Origin: DASPUH01 sp035622975
Lineage (GTDB): Bacteria > Chloroflexota > Limnocylindria > Limnocylindrales > CSP1-4
Length of the DNA stretch: 46,491 bases
Assembly: GCA_035622975.1 (NCBI GenBank)
Contig: DASPUH010000074.1
Span: 1 to 46,491, forward strand
Direction of reading: 5' to 3'
Every line of letters begins with the position of its first letter. The stretch's first letter is position 1. Below the pieces are notes generated by a model. The model was given only the letters and a program-made list of their open reading frames with translations, searched no databases and was not told the origin of the DNA. Both the position numbers and the translations under genes were made by a program. Shown in pieces: positions 16,658 to 24,847 of the stretch.

Positions 16658-17647
16658 GTGAGCAGCGTCGCCTTCGTCTACCCCGGGCAGGGCTCGCAGA
16701 GCGTGGGCATGGCGCATCGCGTGGCCGATGCCTTCCCATCCGCGACCCAGGCCTTCGCGACGGCTGAGGCCACCCTGGCCGAGCCCCTTACGGCCCTTGC
16801 CTGGGACGGTCCCGCCGAGGAGCTCGACCTGACGGTCAACGCTCAACCGGCCCTCCTCGCTGCGTCGGTTGCCTTCCTGCGGGCCCTGCAAGAGGCCCGC
16901 GCGGCGGCCGGCGTGCCGCCGCTCGCGCCGGCCTTCCATGCCGGCCACTCCATGGGCCAGTACTCGGCGCTCGTGGCCGCGGGTGTCATCGACCTCCCGG
17001 CGGGGCTGCGCCTCGTGCGCGAACGCGGGCGGCAGATGCAGGACGCCGGCGGTGACGGGGCGATGGCGGCCGTCATCGGCCTCGACGACGCGCACCTGCC
17101 CGCGCTCGTGGCGGCCGGGCAGGCCCACGGGGTCTTCGGCGTGGCCAACCGCAACTCGCCCGGCCAGGTGGTCGTGAGCGGCCAACGCCGCGCGGTCGAG
17201 GCGGCCGTCGAGGCGGCGCGCGCCCTCGGCGCGCGGCGGGCGATCATGCTGCCCGTCAGCGTCGCGGCCCATAGCCCGCTCATGGCGCCGGCCGCCGCCG
17301 CGATGCGGCTGGCCTTGGCCCCGGTCCCCTTCGCCGACCCGCGTGCGCCGCTGCTGGCCAATGCCGACGGTCACGCCCTGACCAGTGGCGAGGCCTGCCG
17401 CGCCGAGCTGGTGGAGCACCTCACGACCGGCGTGGACTGGGTGGCCGCCATCCAGGCGATGTCGGCGGCCGGCGTCACCACCTTCCTCGAGGTCGGCCCC
17501 GGCAAGGTCCTGACCGGCCTCATCCGCCGCATCGTGCCGCATGCCACGGCCATCGCCCTGGACGATCCCGCCGCGCCCCAGGGGCTCGCCCCCGAGGCCC
17601 TCACGCCTGACCCGACCAGCCCAGCCATCGCCCAGCCGAGCACCTAG
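16658..17647 (+). CDS. fabD: malonyl-CoA:ACP transacylase
   Basis: The 329-residue enzyme loads malonate from CoA onto acyl carrier protein for fatty acid elongation. It has FVYPGQGSQSVGM at the N-terminus, the nucleophile elbow GHSMGQYSALVAAG (Ser98), NRNSPGQVVVSG, the catalytic His in VSVAAHSPLM, and EVGPGKVLTGLIRR near the end. I choose GTG 16658 because it places the PGQG motif at residue 9, as is normal; the frame is open further upstream across the operator region. A Pro/Ala/Thr-rich tail of about 25 residues is non-conserved. fabF follows after 15 bases. Confidence 0.95.
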   Translation: MSSVAFVYPGQGSQSVGMAHRVADAFPSATQAFATAEATLAEPLTALAWDGPAEELDLTVNAQPALLAASVAFLRALQEARAAAGVPPLAPAFHAGHSMGQYSALVAAGVIDLPAGLRLVRERGRQMQDAGGDGAMAAVIGLDDAHLPALVAAGQAHGVFGVANRNSPGQVVVSGQRRAVEAAVEAARALGARRAIMLPVSVAAHSPLMAPAAAAMRLALAPVPFADPRAPLLANADGHALTSGEACRAELVEHLTTGVDWVAAIQAMSAAGVTTFLEVGPGKVLTGLIRRIVPHATAIALDDPAAPQGLAPEALTPDPTSPAIAQPST

Positions 17648-17662
17648 GAGACCAGCCCGCCC

Positions 17663-18925
17663 ATGCGTCGACCCGACTTCTCCCGCCGCGTGGCCGTCAC
17701 CGGCCTCGGCATCATCAGCCCCGTCGGTCAGGACATCGCCACGGCGTGGACCAACCTCGTCGAGGGCCACAGCGGTCTGCGCCGCATCACCTACTGGGAT
17801 CCCTCGAAGCTGGAGTGCCAGGCCGCCGGTGAGGTCCACGACTTCGACGCCAATGCGTGGATGGACTTCAAGGCCGTGCGGCGCACGGACAAGAACGTCG
17901 TGTTCGGCGTCGCCGCAGCCAAGCAGGCGGTAGCCGACTCCGGGCTGGGGATCCCGGCCATGAGCGAGGACGTCGGGGTGGTGTTCGGTTCCGGGGTCGG
18001 CGGCCCGGGCCTCATGATGGAGGCCATCCAGACGTGGGAGAACAAGGGCCCGCGCCTGGTCAGTCCCTTCTTCATCGCCAACATGCTGCCCGACACGGCC
18101 TCGGGCCAGATCGCCATCGAGACGGGCGCCCGGGGCGCCAACATGTGCGTCGTGACAGCCTGCTCGACCGGCACGCACAACATCGGCGAGGCGGCGGAAG
18201 GCATCCGCCGGGGCGACTTCGTGGCCGCCATCTGCGGCTCGACCGAGACGCCGCTGTTCGAGGTCGGTTACATCGGCTTCTCCAACATGCGCGGCATGGG
18301 CACGCCGCGCGAGGGCGAGCCGCTGGAGACCATCTCGCGGCCGTTCGACCGTACGCGCGACGGGTTCGTGCTCGGCGAGGGCGCCGGAGCCATGGTGGTC
18401 GAGGACCTCGAACACGCCCGGGCGCGTGGGGCGCGCATCTATGCCGAAGTGGTGGGCTTCGGCTCGGCGGCCGATGCGTGGGACCTCATCCAGCCGGTGG
18501 AGAAGGGCGACGGGACGCGGCGAGCCATCGAGATGGCCCTGGCGCGCCATGGCGTGCCCCGCGACGAGGTCGATCTCATCAACCCGCACGGGACCTCCAC
18601 GCCGCTCGGTGACCTGCGCGAGGCGCAGGCCTTCTGGGCCGTCTTCGGCGAGCGCACCCCGGAGATCGCCATCAGCGGCACGAAATCGATGACCGGCCAC
18701 CTCATGGGGGCCGCCGGGGCGGTCGAAGGCATCTTCACCGTGCTCTCCGTCTACCACCAGTGCGCGCCGGCCACCCTGAACTACCGCGACCCGGATCCGG
18801 AGATCAACCTCAACGTCGTGCACGGGTCATCGCGGTCCATGTCCATCCGCTACGCGGTCAGCGACAACGTGGGCCTGGGTGGCCACAATGGCGCGGTGAT
18901 CTTCAAGCGCTACGACGGGGACTGA
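17663..18925 (+). CDS. fabF: beta-ketoacyl-ACP synthase II (first copy)
   Basis: The 420-residue condensing enzyme elongates acyl-ACP with malonyl-ACP. The Cys-His-His triad is Cys167 (VVTACSTGTHNIGEA), His309 (NPHGTSTPLGD) and His346 (KSMTGHLMGAAG). RPFDRTRDGFVLGEGAGAMV is the usual central block. An AGGAG sequence lies upstream of the ATG at 17663, and fabD is 15 bases away. It is followed after 3 bases by an EthD-like gene. A second KAS gene lies at 20174, so the two may differ in chain-length preference. No acpP, fabG or fabH is present in the window. Confidence 0.95.
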   Translation: MRRPDFSRRVAVTGLGIISPVGQDIATAWTNLVEGHSGLRRITYWDPSKLECQAAGEVHDFDANAWMDFKAVRRTDKNVVFGVAAAKQAVADSGLGIPAMSEDVGVVFGSGVGGPGLMMEAIQTWENKGPRLVSPFFIANMLPDTASGQIAIETGARGANMCVVTACSTGTHNIGEAAEGIRRGDFVAAICGSTETPLFEVGYIGFSNMRGMGTPREGEPLETISRPFDRTRDGFVLGEGAGAMVVEDLEHARARGARIYAEVVGFGSAADAWDLIQPVEKGDGTRRAIEMALARHGVPRDEVDLINPHGTSTPLGDLREAQAFWAVFGERTPEIAISGTKSMTGHLMGAAGAVEGIFTVLSVYHQCAPATLNYRDPDPEINLNVVHGSSRSMSIRYAVSDNVGLGGHNGAVIFKRYDGD

Positions 18926-18928
18926 CGG

Positions 18929-19297
18929 ATGGCTGACGCGGGCGCGCCCGTGACCGTGGCCTATTTCTACCGCGTACGGTGGGGCGCCCAGGAGGAGTTC
19001 CTGGAGCTGTTCGAGCGCAACCACTGGCCCCTGCTGCGCGAGCAGCTGGCGGCAGGGCGCTTCCTGGACGTACAGGCCTGCGTGCCGCGGTTCCACGGCG
19101 ACGGCCGGGCCGACTGGACGTTCATGGTGACCATCACCTACCGCGACTGGGCGGCCATGGAGGCTCACAGCGAGGCGGCCATCGCCGCCCGCCTCTTCCC
19201 CGACCAGGCACGCTACCGCGCCGAGGAGCGCCATCGCTTCGAGCTGCTGGAGGCCCATTGGGACGTGCCCCTGGAACCACGGGCGCTGCCGCGCTGA
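18929..19297 (+). CDS. small dimeric alpha/beta-barrel (EthD/ABM-like) protein
   Basis: The 122-residue protein starts 3 bases after fabF. It has the pattern of a ferredoxin-like alpha+beta barrel: VAYFYRVRWGAQEEFLELFE (strand then helix), a central DWTFMVTITYRDWAAMEAHS, and a final RFELLEAHWDV strand. EthD/antibiotic-biosynthesis-monooxygenase-like proteins of this size act as small oxygenases, heme-degrading enzymes or accessory dimers. No catalytic residue identifies a reaction. Its stop is overlapped by the likely CTG start of the next gene (CTGA), so it probably works with or before the MpaB-type oxygenase. Confidence 0.6.
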   Translation: MADAGAPVTVAYFYRVRWGAQEEFLELFERNHWPLLREQLAAGRFLDVQACVPRFHGDGRADWTFMVTITYRDWAAMEAHSEAAIAARLFPDQARYRAEERHRFELLEAHWDVPLEPRALPR

Positions 19298-20181
19298 AAC
19301 CCGATCCCGTCCTGGGTTTCTACGGGCCGGGGAGCTGCATGTGGCGCATCAACCGTGAGGCGGTGCTGCTCGGTGCTGGCCCCACGGCCCTCCTGCTGCA
19401 GCTGGCGCACCCCCTCGTGGCCGAGGGCGTGGCGGCCCACAGCGGCTTCGAGGCCGATCCGGCCGGCCGACTGCGCCGCACGCTGCGCACGACGCTGGCC
19501 CTGGTCTTCGGCGACGGCCCGGCGGCCGAAGCGGCCGTGCGCCGCCTGAACGGGGTGCACGCCACGGTGCGCGGCAAGTCGGCCGATCCGGACGCTCGCG
19601 CGCTGGCGGAGCGCTACCGCGCCCTGGATCCGGCGCTCCTCCTGTGGGTGCAGGCGACGCTCATCTGGACGAGCGTGCAGGCCTATGAGCGATGGGTCGA
19701 GCCCCTCACCACGGAGGATCGCGAGGCGTTCTGGGGCGAGGCGCGGCTGGTCGGGGCGCGGCTCGGCATCCCGCCGGCCGACAGTCCGGCCGACTGGCCC
19801 GCGTTCGAAGCGTACATGCGCCGGATGCTGGGTCCCGCGGGGCCCATCCGCGTGACGGCGACCGGGCGGCGGCTGGGCCACGTCGTGGTGCGCTCCCCCC
19901 TGCCCTTCCTGCCCGGACCCGTGGCGGCCCTCATGACGCTGCCGGCGGTGGCGCTGCTGCCCGCATCGGTCCGCGACGGCTATGGGCTGACCTGGGGGCC
20001 CGGCCGGGCGCGGGTGGCCCGCGCCCTGGACCGGGCGGTCCGCCTGTGGGTCCACGTCGTGCCGCCGGCGTGGCGGGCGATGCCGCAGGCCCGGGCGGCC
20101 GACGGCCGGGCCGCTCGCGGGGGTCGCGGCGCGCGGTACGATCGGGTCGCCCATCCCAGAAGTGAGGCCGGCCGTGCCTGA
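19294..20181 (+). CDS. MpaB-type / DUF2236 oxygenase, probable CTG start
   Basis: The 295-residue product matches the rubber-oxygenase-like DUF2236 family: GPGSCMWRINREAVLLGAG at residues 9-27, LLLQLAHPLVAEGVAAHS with a candidate heme-ligand His, and FEAYMRRMLGPAGPIRVT. Family members are b-type heme oxygenases or dehydrogenases. There is no ATG, GTG or TTG at the right place; CTG 19294 overlaps the previous stop as CTGA and puts the family motif at the expected distance. TTG at about 19257 is an alternative. The Arg/Ala-rich C-terminus runs through the promoter and start of the next gene. It has no obvious role in fatty acid synthesis. Confidence 0.72.
   Translation: MKPDPVLGFYGPGSCMWRINREAVLLGAGPTALLLQLAHPLVAEGVAAHSGFEADPAGRLRRTLRTTLALVFGDGPAAEAAVRRLNGVHATVRGKSADPDARALAERYRALDPALLLWVQATLIWTSVQAYERWVEPLTTEDREAFWGEARLVGARLGIPPADSPADWPAFEAYMRRMLGPAGPIRVTATGRRLGHVVVRSPLPFLPGPVAALMTLPAVALLPASVRDGYGLTWGPGRARVARALDRAVRLWVHVVPPAWRAMPQARAADGRAARGGRGARYDRVAHPRSEAGRA
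20137..20142 (+). promoter_or_regulatory. -10 element of the second fabF
   Basis: TACGAT lies 31 bases before the GTG at 20174, leaving a short leader with the Shine-Dalgarno-like AGTGAGG (20161-20167). This unit is not leaderless, and the promoter sits inside the end of the upstream oxygenase gene. Confidence 0.45.
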
Positions 20182-21442
20182 GCAGGATCTCGCCCGTCGC
20201 GCCGTGGTCACCGGCCTGGGCGCCATCACGCCCATCGGCAACGACCACCCCACCTTCTGGCGCAACCTCGTGGCCGGCGTCAACGGCGGCGGGTTGATCA
20301 CCAGCTTCGATGCCAGCCGCTACGAGGTGCGCATCGCCGCCGAGGTCAAGGACTTCGACCCGACGACGGTCATGGACCGCAAGATGGCCCGCCGCATGAG
20401 CCGCTTCATCCACCTGGCCATGGCGGCCGGGAAGGAAGCGGTCGCCGACAGCGGCCTGGACTTCGCGACCTGGTCCCCGGAGCAGCGCGACCGCGTGGCC
20501 GTCGCCTTCAACACCGGCGGCGGCGGCCTGGAGCAGATCGTGGACGGGACGCACACGGTCGAGCAGCGCGGGCCCCAGTTCGTCAGCCCGTTCGCCATCC
20601 CCGCCCTCTCCGGCTCCATGGCCGCCTGCCAGCTGTCCATGGAGTACGGCCTCACGGGCCCCGTCATCACCCAGGTGGCGGCCTGTGCCAGCTCCGTCAT
20701 CGCCTTCCTGGACGGCCTGCGGATGATCCAGCGCGGCGAGGTCGACGTCGTGCTCGCCGGTGGTTCGGAGGCCCCCCTGCTGCCGATCGGCTTCGCCGCC
20801 CTGGGCAACATGGGCGCCCTGTCCAAGCGCAACGACGATCCGACCCACGCGTCGCGCCCCTTCGATCGCGATCGCGACGGCTTCCTCTTTGGCGAGGGGG
20901 CCGGTGCGGTCGTGCTCGAGACCGCGGCCCACGCCCTGGCGCGCGGCGCGACCATCCAGGCCGAGCTCATCGGGGCGGCCCTCACCGCCGATGCCTTCCA
21001 CATCAGCGCCCCCGAGCCGACCGGGCGGGGCGCGGCCCGGGCCATGATCGCGGCCATGCGCGACGCCGGCGTGGCCCCCGACGAGGTCGACTACATCGTC
21101 GCCCACGGCACCTCCACGCCGCTCAACGACGTGACCGAGACGCGGGCCATCAAGGCCGCCTTCGGGGCGCACGCCTACGGGCGCCCCATCAGCTCGCCCA
21201 AGTCGATGGTCGGGCACCTGCTCGGCGCGGCGGGTGTCATCAGCGCCCTCACCGCGCTGGGCGCCATCCGGGAAGGCGTCATCGCCCCGACGGCCAACCT
21301 GGAGCACCCCGACCTGCCGGAGTGCGACCTGGATTACGTGCCCCTGGTGGCCCGTCACCAGCGGGTCGACACGGCCATGATCAACGGCTTCGGCTTCGGC
21401 GGCCAGAACGCGGTGGCCATCTTCCGGCGCTTCCGGCCCTGA
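20174..21442 (+). CDS. beta-ketoacyl-ACP synthase II (second copy)
   Basis: The 422-residue protein is a KAS II paralogue with triad Cys171 (QVAACASSVIAFLDG), His311 (AHGTSTPLND) and His348 (KSMVGHLLGAAG). RPFDRDRDGFLFGEGAGAVV is intact, so it should be catalytically competent. The nucleophile context AACASS differs from TACSTG in the first copy, suggesting a different subclass. I take GTG 20174 because it follows AGTGAGG by 6 bases; GTG 20162 lies four codons upstream. It may serve unsaturated, long-chain or specialised lipid synthesis. panC follows 35 bases later from its own promoter. Confidence 0.93.
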   Translation: MPEQDLARRAVVTGLGAITPIGNDHPTFWRNLVAGVNGGGLITSFDASRYEVRIAAEVKDFDPTTVMDRKMARRMSRFIHLAMAAGKEAVADSGLDFATWSPEQRDRVAVAFNTGGGGLEQIVDGTHTVEQRGPQFVSPFAIPALSGSMAACQLSMEYGLTGPVITQVAACASSVIAFLDGLRMIQRGEVDVVLAGGSEAPLLPIGFAALGNMGALSKRNDDPTHASRPFDRDRDGFLFGEGAGAVVLETAAHALARGATIQAELIGAALTADAFHISAPEPTGRGAARAMIAAMRDAGVAPDEVDYIVAHGTSTPLNDVTETRAIKAAFGAHAYGRPISSPKSMVGHLLGAAGVISALTALGAIREGVIAPTANLEHPDLPECDLDYVPLVARHQRVDTAMINGFGFGGQNAVAIFRRFRP

Positions 21443-21465
21443 CCGCTCGCCCCATGGGCCGCGGC

Positions 21466-21471
21466 TAGACT
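21466..21471 (+). promoter_or_regulatory. -10 element of panC
   Basis: TAGACT lies exactly 6 bases before the panC ATG at 21478, the same sequence and spacing as at the ilv leader and the FAH-family gene. Confidence 0.55.
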
Positions 21472-21477
21472 CCGCCG

Positions 21478-22278
21478 ATGCAGGTCGTCCGCACGATCAC
21501 TCGGGCCCGGGCCGCCGTGGCCGACCTGCGCCGCGAGGCCGGCGGTCCGGTCGGCCTGGTGCCGACGATGGGGGCCCTGCACGCCGGTCACCGCGCCCTC
21601 CTGGACGCCGCCCGGGCCGAGTGCTCGACGGTCGTCATGAGCCTCTTCGTCAACCCGGCCCAGTTCGGCGAGAGGGCCGATCTGGCGGCCTATCCGCGTG
21701 ATGAGCCACGGGATCTCGCCGCGGCCCAGGCGGCCGGCGTGGACCTCGTCTTCGCCCCCGACGCCGACGAGCTCTACCCACCCGGGTTCCAGACGTGGAT
21801 CGAAGCCGAGCGCCTGGGGTCGATCCTGGAAGGCGCCCACCGCCCGGGCCACTTCCGCGGCGTGGCCACCATCGTCGTCAAGCTGCTCCACATCGTGGCC
21901 CCTGACCTGGCCTACTTCGGCCAGAAGGACGCCCAGCAGGTCGCCGTCATCCGGACCGTGCTGCGGGACCTGGACCTGCCCGTGCGCCTGCGCGTCGTGC
22001 CGACCGTTCGCGATGCGGATGGCCTCGCCCTCTCCTCCCGGAACGCCCGCCTGTCGCCGGCCGAACGGACGCAGGCGGCCGCCCTCCCGCGCGCCCTGGC
22101 GACCGGTGATCGCGCCGCCGCCCTGGCCATCCTGCGGGATGCCGGCCTTCAGCCCGACTACGTCGAGGTCGCCGACCTGGAGCCCCGCGTCCTCGCGGCG
22201 GCGGTGCGGGTGGGTTCGACACGGCTCATCGATAATGTGCCCCTCGATCCGCCGCCACCGGAGGACCAGCCGCGATGA
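21478..22278 (+). CDS. panC: pantothenate synthetase
   Basis: The 266-residue enzyme joins pantoate and beta-alanine with ATP to make pantothenate, precursor of CoA and of the ACP prosthetic group. It has the HIGH-type signature GLVPTMGALHAGHRALLDAA, FVNPAQFGERADLAAYPR, GHFRGVATIVVKLLHIVAPD and YFGQKDAQQVAVIRTVLRDL, and LSSRNARLSPAER. Length is slightly short for the family (about 280), the difference being in the C-terminal domain. The ATG is 6 bases after TAGACT, and the end overlaps panB as ATGA. Placement next to two KAS genes fits joint supply for lipid synthesis. Confidence 0.96.
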   Translation: MQVVRTITRARAAVADLRREAGGPVGLVPTMGALHAGHRALLDAARAECSTVVMSLFVNPAQFGERADLAAYPRDEPRDLAAAQAAGVDLVFAPDADELYPPGFQTWIEAERLGSILEGAHRPGHFRGVATIVVKLLHIVAPDLAYFGQKDAQQVAVIRTVLRDLDLPVRLRVVPTVRDADGLALSSRNARLSPAERTQAAALPRALATGDRAAALAILRDAGLQPDYVEVADLEPRVLAAAVRVGSTRLIDNVPLDPPPPEDQPR

Positions 22279-23195
22279 CGACCACCGCCCGGCCCCGCGC
22301 GGACGCCTCGGCCATGAGCGCCGCCCGCGCCATGCACCTGCAGCTGACCGCCTTCAGCGAGCTGAAGGCGCGGCGCGAGCCGATCGTCATGGTCACCGCC
22401 TACGACGCGCCGAGCGCCCGTCTGGCCGACGAGGCCGGGGTGGACATCATCCTCGTCGGCGACTCGGCGGCCAACAACATGCTCGGGTACGACGGCACGA
22501 CGCCGGTGACGATGGACGAGATGGTGATGCTCACCCGTGCGGCCCGCCGGGGCACGAAGCATGCCTTCCTCCTCGGGGACCTGCCGTTCGGTTCGTACCA
22601 GGTCTCCGACCAGCAGGCCATCGAGAACGGCATCCGGCTGGTCAAGGAGGCCGGCGCCGATGGGGTCAAGCTGGAGGGCGCCGGCCCGTCGGTCGACCGG
22701 GCGCGGGCCCTGGCCCAGGCCGGCATCCCCGTGATGGGCCACCTGGGCCTGACCCCCCAGAGCGTGACGATGCTGGGCGGTTTCAAGGCGCAGGGCCGGA
22801 CCGCGGCGAAGGCCATGCGCATCCTGGAGGACGCCGTGGCCCTCCAGGAGGCGGGCTGTTTCGCGATCGTCCTGGAGGCGGTCTCGGCGCCGGCCGCGGA
22901 ACGCATCAGCCGGCTCCTCCATGTCCCCACCATCGGCATCGGCTCGGGGGCCGGCTGCGACGGCCAGGTCCTCGTGTGGCACGACCTCGTCGGCCTCAGC
23001 CAGGGCCAGGCGCCGCGGTTCGTCAAGGCCTACGCCGACCTGGCAGGGGCCACCCGGGCCGCGCTGGAGGCCTACGCCGCCGACGTGCGCGGCCGGGCTT
23101 TCCCCGAGGAACGCCATACATACGGCTTGCCCGACGAGGAGCTGGCCGCCTTCGAGGCAGCCCTGGCGGCCCGCCGGAGCGGACCGCCTAGGTAA
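22275..23195 (+). CDS. panB: 3-methyl-2-oxobutanoate hydroxymethyltransferase
   Basis: The 306-residue TIM-barrel enzyme transfers a hydroxymethyl group from methylene-tetrahydrofolate to 2-oxoisovalerate, the first step of pantoate synthesis. Signatures are IVMVTAYDAPSARLADEAGV, the metal site ILVGDSAANNMLGYDGTTPV, GVKLEGAG and PVMGHLGLTPQSV, with the catalytic Glu in VLEAVSAP. The ATG overlaps the panC stop (ATGA). Its substrate 2-oxoisovalerate comes from the IlvD reaction encoded in this window. The stop TAA overlaps the convergent thioesterase end by 8 bases. Confidence 0.96.
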   Translation: MTTTARPRADASAMSAARAMHLQLTAFSELKARREPIVMVTAYDAPSARLADEAGVDIILVGDSAANNMLGYDGTTPVTMDEMVMLTRAARRGTKHAFLLGDLPFGSYQVSDQQAIENGIRLVKEAGADGVKLEGAGPSVDRARALAQAGIPVMGHLGLTPQSVTMLGGFKAQGRTAAKAMRILEDAVALQEAGCFAIVLEAVSAPAAERISRLLHVPTIGIGSGAGCDGQVLVWHDLVGLSQGQAPRFVKAYADLAGATRAALEAYAADVRGRAFPEERHTYGLPDEELAAFEAALAARRSGPPR

Positions 23196-23673
23196 CGGGC
23201 CGGGGCGGGATCGGCCGCCCCTCGTACGCCTCCAGGGCCCGCACCATCTCCGGATCCAGGCGCGTCGCCCGGCCTGCCGCGTAGTCGTAGGCCACCTGGA
23301 TCGTCTCGCCGTCGGCGAGCAGGCGCCCGCCGCCGCGCGGTGAGTCCTCCGCCGCGATCAGGCGGTACTCGAGCGAGAACGAGGAGCGGCTGACCCACGC
23401 GGCGCGACAGGCCACCACGACCGTCTCGCCGAAGAAGGTCGGTGCGCGGTACTCCACGCGAGCGTGGGCCATGATGAGCGACCGGTCCGTCTCGGCGAGC
23501 GTCTCGAAGACGCGGCCCGTCACGGCCCGGTAGTAGCCCGCCCTGGCCAGCTCGAAGTAGGTCAGGTACACGGCGTTGTTGACGTGGCCCATCGCGTCCG
23601 TGTCGCTGAAGCGCACCTCGATGGGGTGCTGGTAGCGGAAGGGACCGGGCGGCGGGTCGTGGCGGGCGCTCAC
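23188..23673 (-). CDS. hot-dog acyl-CoA thioesterase (4HBT-like)
   Basis: From GTG 23673 the product is 161 residues. The 4-hydroxybenzoyl-CoA thioesterase motif is clear: EVRFSDTDAMGHVNNAVYLT followed by YFELARAGYY, then VEYRAPTFFGETVVV and SSFSLEYRLIA. It hydrolyses an acyl-CoA of unknown identity in the cytoplasm. The frame remains open to another GTG at 23718, but the added residues are not conserved-looking. Its stop codon overlaps the panB stop within a shared CCTAGG. It diverges from the Ogt-type gene. Confidence 0.85.
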   Translation of the reverse strand: MSARHDPPPGPFRYQHPIEVRFSDTDAMGHVNNAVYLTYFELARAGYYRAVTGRVFETLAETDRSLIMAHARVEYRAPTFFGETVVVACRAAWVSRSSFSLEYRLIAAEDSPRGGGRLLADGETIQVAYDYAAGRATRLDPEMVRALEAYEGRPIPPRPVT

Positions 23674-23729
23674 GCCCGCATCATCGCCTATGGCGTGGTG
23701 AGGGTCACCGTCTGGCACGATACGGCCCG

Positions 23730-24308
23730 ATGACCCTGGATCCCGGCGCCGACAGCGCGTCCTCGGCGACCATCGCCTCTGCCTGGGGCCCGGTGGCGCT
23801 CGTCGCCACGTCCCGAGGAGTCCTCGCGGTCGAGCTCCGCAGCTCAGCGGAGGCGGTCCGGAGACTGCTCCGTCGACGGCTTGGCGCCGACGGGGGACTG
23901 GTCGATGGCGTGGCCCCGGCCGGCGCTGGCCGGTTCCTGGAGCAGGCCGTTAGTGCCGTCGCCGCCGCGCTCGACGGTGTTCCCGCGCCCCTCGAGGAGA
24001 TCCCGCTTGACTGGACGGGCATCGCTGGATGGGACCGGCGTGTCCTCGAAGGCGCTCGCACGATCGGGCGCGGCCAGGTGACGAGCTACGGCCGCCTCGC
24101 TCGCCGCATCGGCGCCCCGGGTGCCGCCCGGGCCGTGGGCGCGGCGATGGGCCGCAACCCGTTCTGGCTGCTGGTACCGTGCCATCGCGTCGTCGCCGGC
24201 GACGGGTCCATCGGCGGCTACGGCGACGATCCTGACGGCACGGAGATCAAGCGGGACCTGTTGGCTCTGGAGGGCATCGCCCTCCCGGTGGCCGACCTGA
24301 TCGACTGA
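23730..24308 (+). CDS. ogt: methylated-DNA--protein-cysteine methyltransferase
   Basis: The 192-residue protein has the suicide DNA repair motif PCHRVVAGDGSIGGYG with acceptor Cys151, preceded by the DNA-binding helix-turn-helix GQVTSYGRLARRIGAPGAARAVG. It removes O6-alkyl groups from guanine. The N-terminal domain (1-95) is the usual variable ribonuclease-like module. The alkyltransferase core is complete. ATG 23730 lies 8 bases after CACGAT, a near match to the local -10 element. It is convergent with the hypothetical gene that ends at 24315. Confidence 0.93.
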   Translation: MTLDPGADSASSATIASAWGPVALVATSRGVLAVELRSSAEAVRRLLRRRLGADGGLVDGVAPAGAGRFLEQAVSAVAAALDGVPAPLEEIPLDWTGIAGWDRRVLEGARTIGRGQVTSYGRLARRIGAPGAARAVGAAMGRNPFWLLVPCHRVVAGDGSIGGYGDDPDGTEIKRDLLALEGIALPVADLID

Positions 24309-24314
24309 GGGACC

Positions 24315-24698
24315 TCAGGTCCGCACGACAGGTCGCATCGGGAAGACGCCGATGACGATCGACACCTGCGGGTCCCGGCATAGCTCCAGGCCCACGTCGC
24401 CGCAGCGCACGAGCTCGGCCAGCAGGTCCGATTCGCGCTGGGGAAGGCCCACGTAGACGAGGCCGTCAGGGACGCGCACCGGGCACACGTCGTCGGCCTG
24501 CCCGTTCAACTCGAAGCGGCGGCGCAGCTCGTGGAGGGGCACGTAGGGGCGGGACTTGATGAAGCGGCGCAGCTGGGCTGCGGTCGCGGCGTGCGGGGGC
24601 TGTTCGCCGGGGCCGCTCGATCCGGGGACCGAGGGCGCCGGTGCGTCGAGGGCGGGCTGGTCGGTCCGGCCGGCCGGCTCGCTGGGAGGGCTATCCAT
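24315..24698 (-). CDS. conserved-looking hypothetical protein
   Basis: The 127-residue protein has a disordered Pro/Ser/Ala-rich N-terminus (residues 1-38) and a compact C-terminal part: a basic helix AQLRRFIKSRPYVPLHELRR, then LNGQADDVCPVRVPDGLVYV, a helix ESDLLAELVRCGDVGLEL and a hydrophobic strand VSIVIGVFPMRPVV. I do not recognise the family. The ordered part has two or three Cys (DDVCPV, VRCGD, ELCRD) that could bind a metal. It lies between the Ogt gene (convergent) and the M24 peptidase, 149 bases downstream of the latter. A TATCAT at 24775-24780 on its strand is a possible -10. Confidence 0.6.
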   Translation of the reverse strand: MDSPPSEPAGRTDQPALDAPAPSVPGSSGPGEQPPHAATAAQLRRFIKSRPYVPLHELRRRFELNGQADDVCPVRVPDGLVYVGLPQRESDLLAELVRCGDVGLELCRDPQVSIVIGVFPMRPVVRT

Positions 24699-24847
24699 CT
24701 CCGATTCGATCCGGGCACATCGAGGAGTCGGGTCACACCAGGAGCGACGCGGTCACGCGCGTCGGGTGGCCGGGATGATAGCACCGGCGGATCCCGGGCC
24801 CGGTGGGAACTGCCGGCCGATCGGACGCCGGACGAAGCCCGACCGCC

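Noticed and set aside
16376..18823. An 815-codon minus-strand open frame opposite fabD and fabF
   Set aside because: Antisense to certain genes and composed of low-complexity His/Gly/Asp/Arg; no domain signature.
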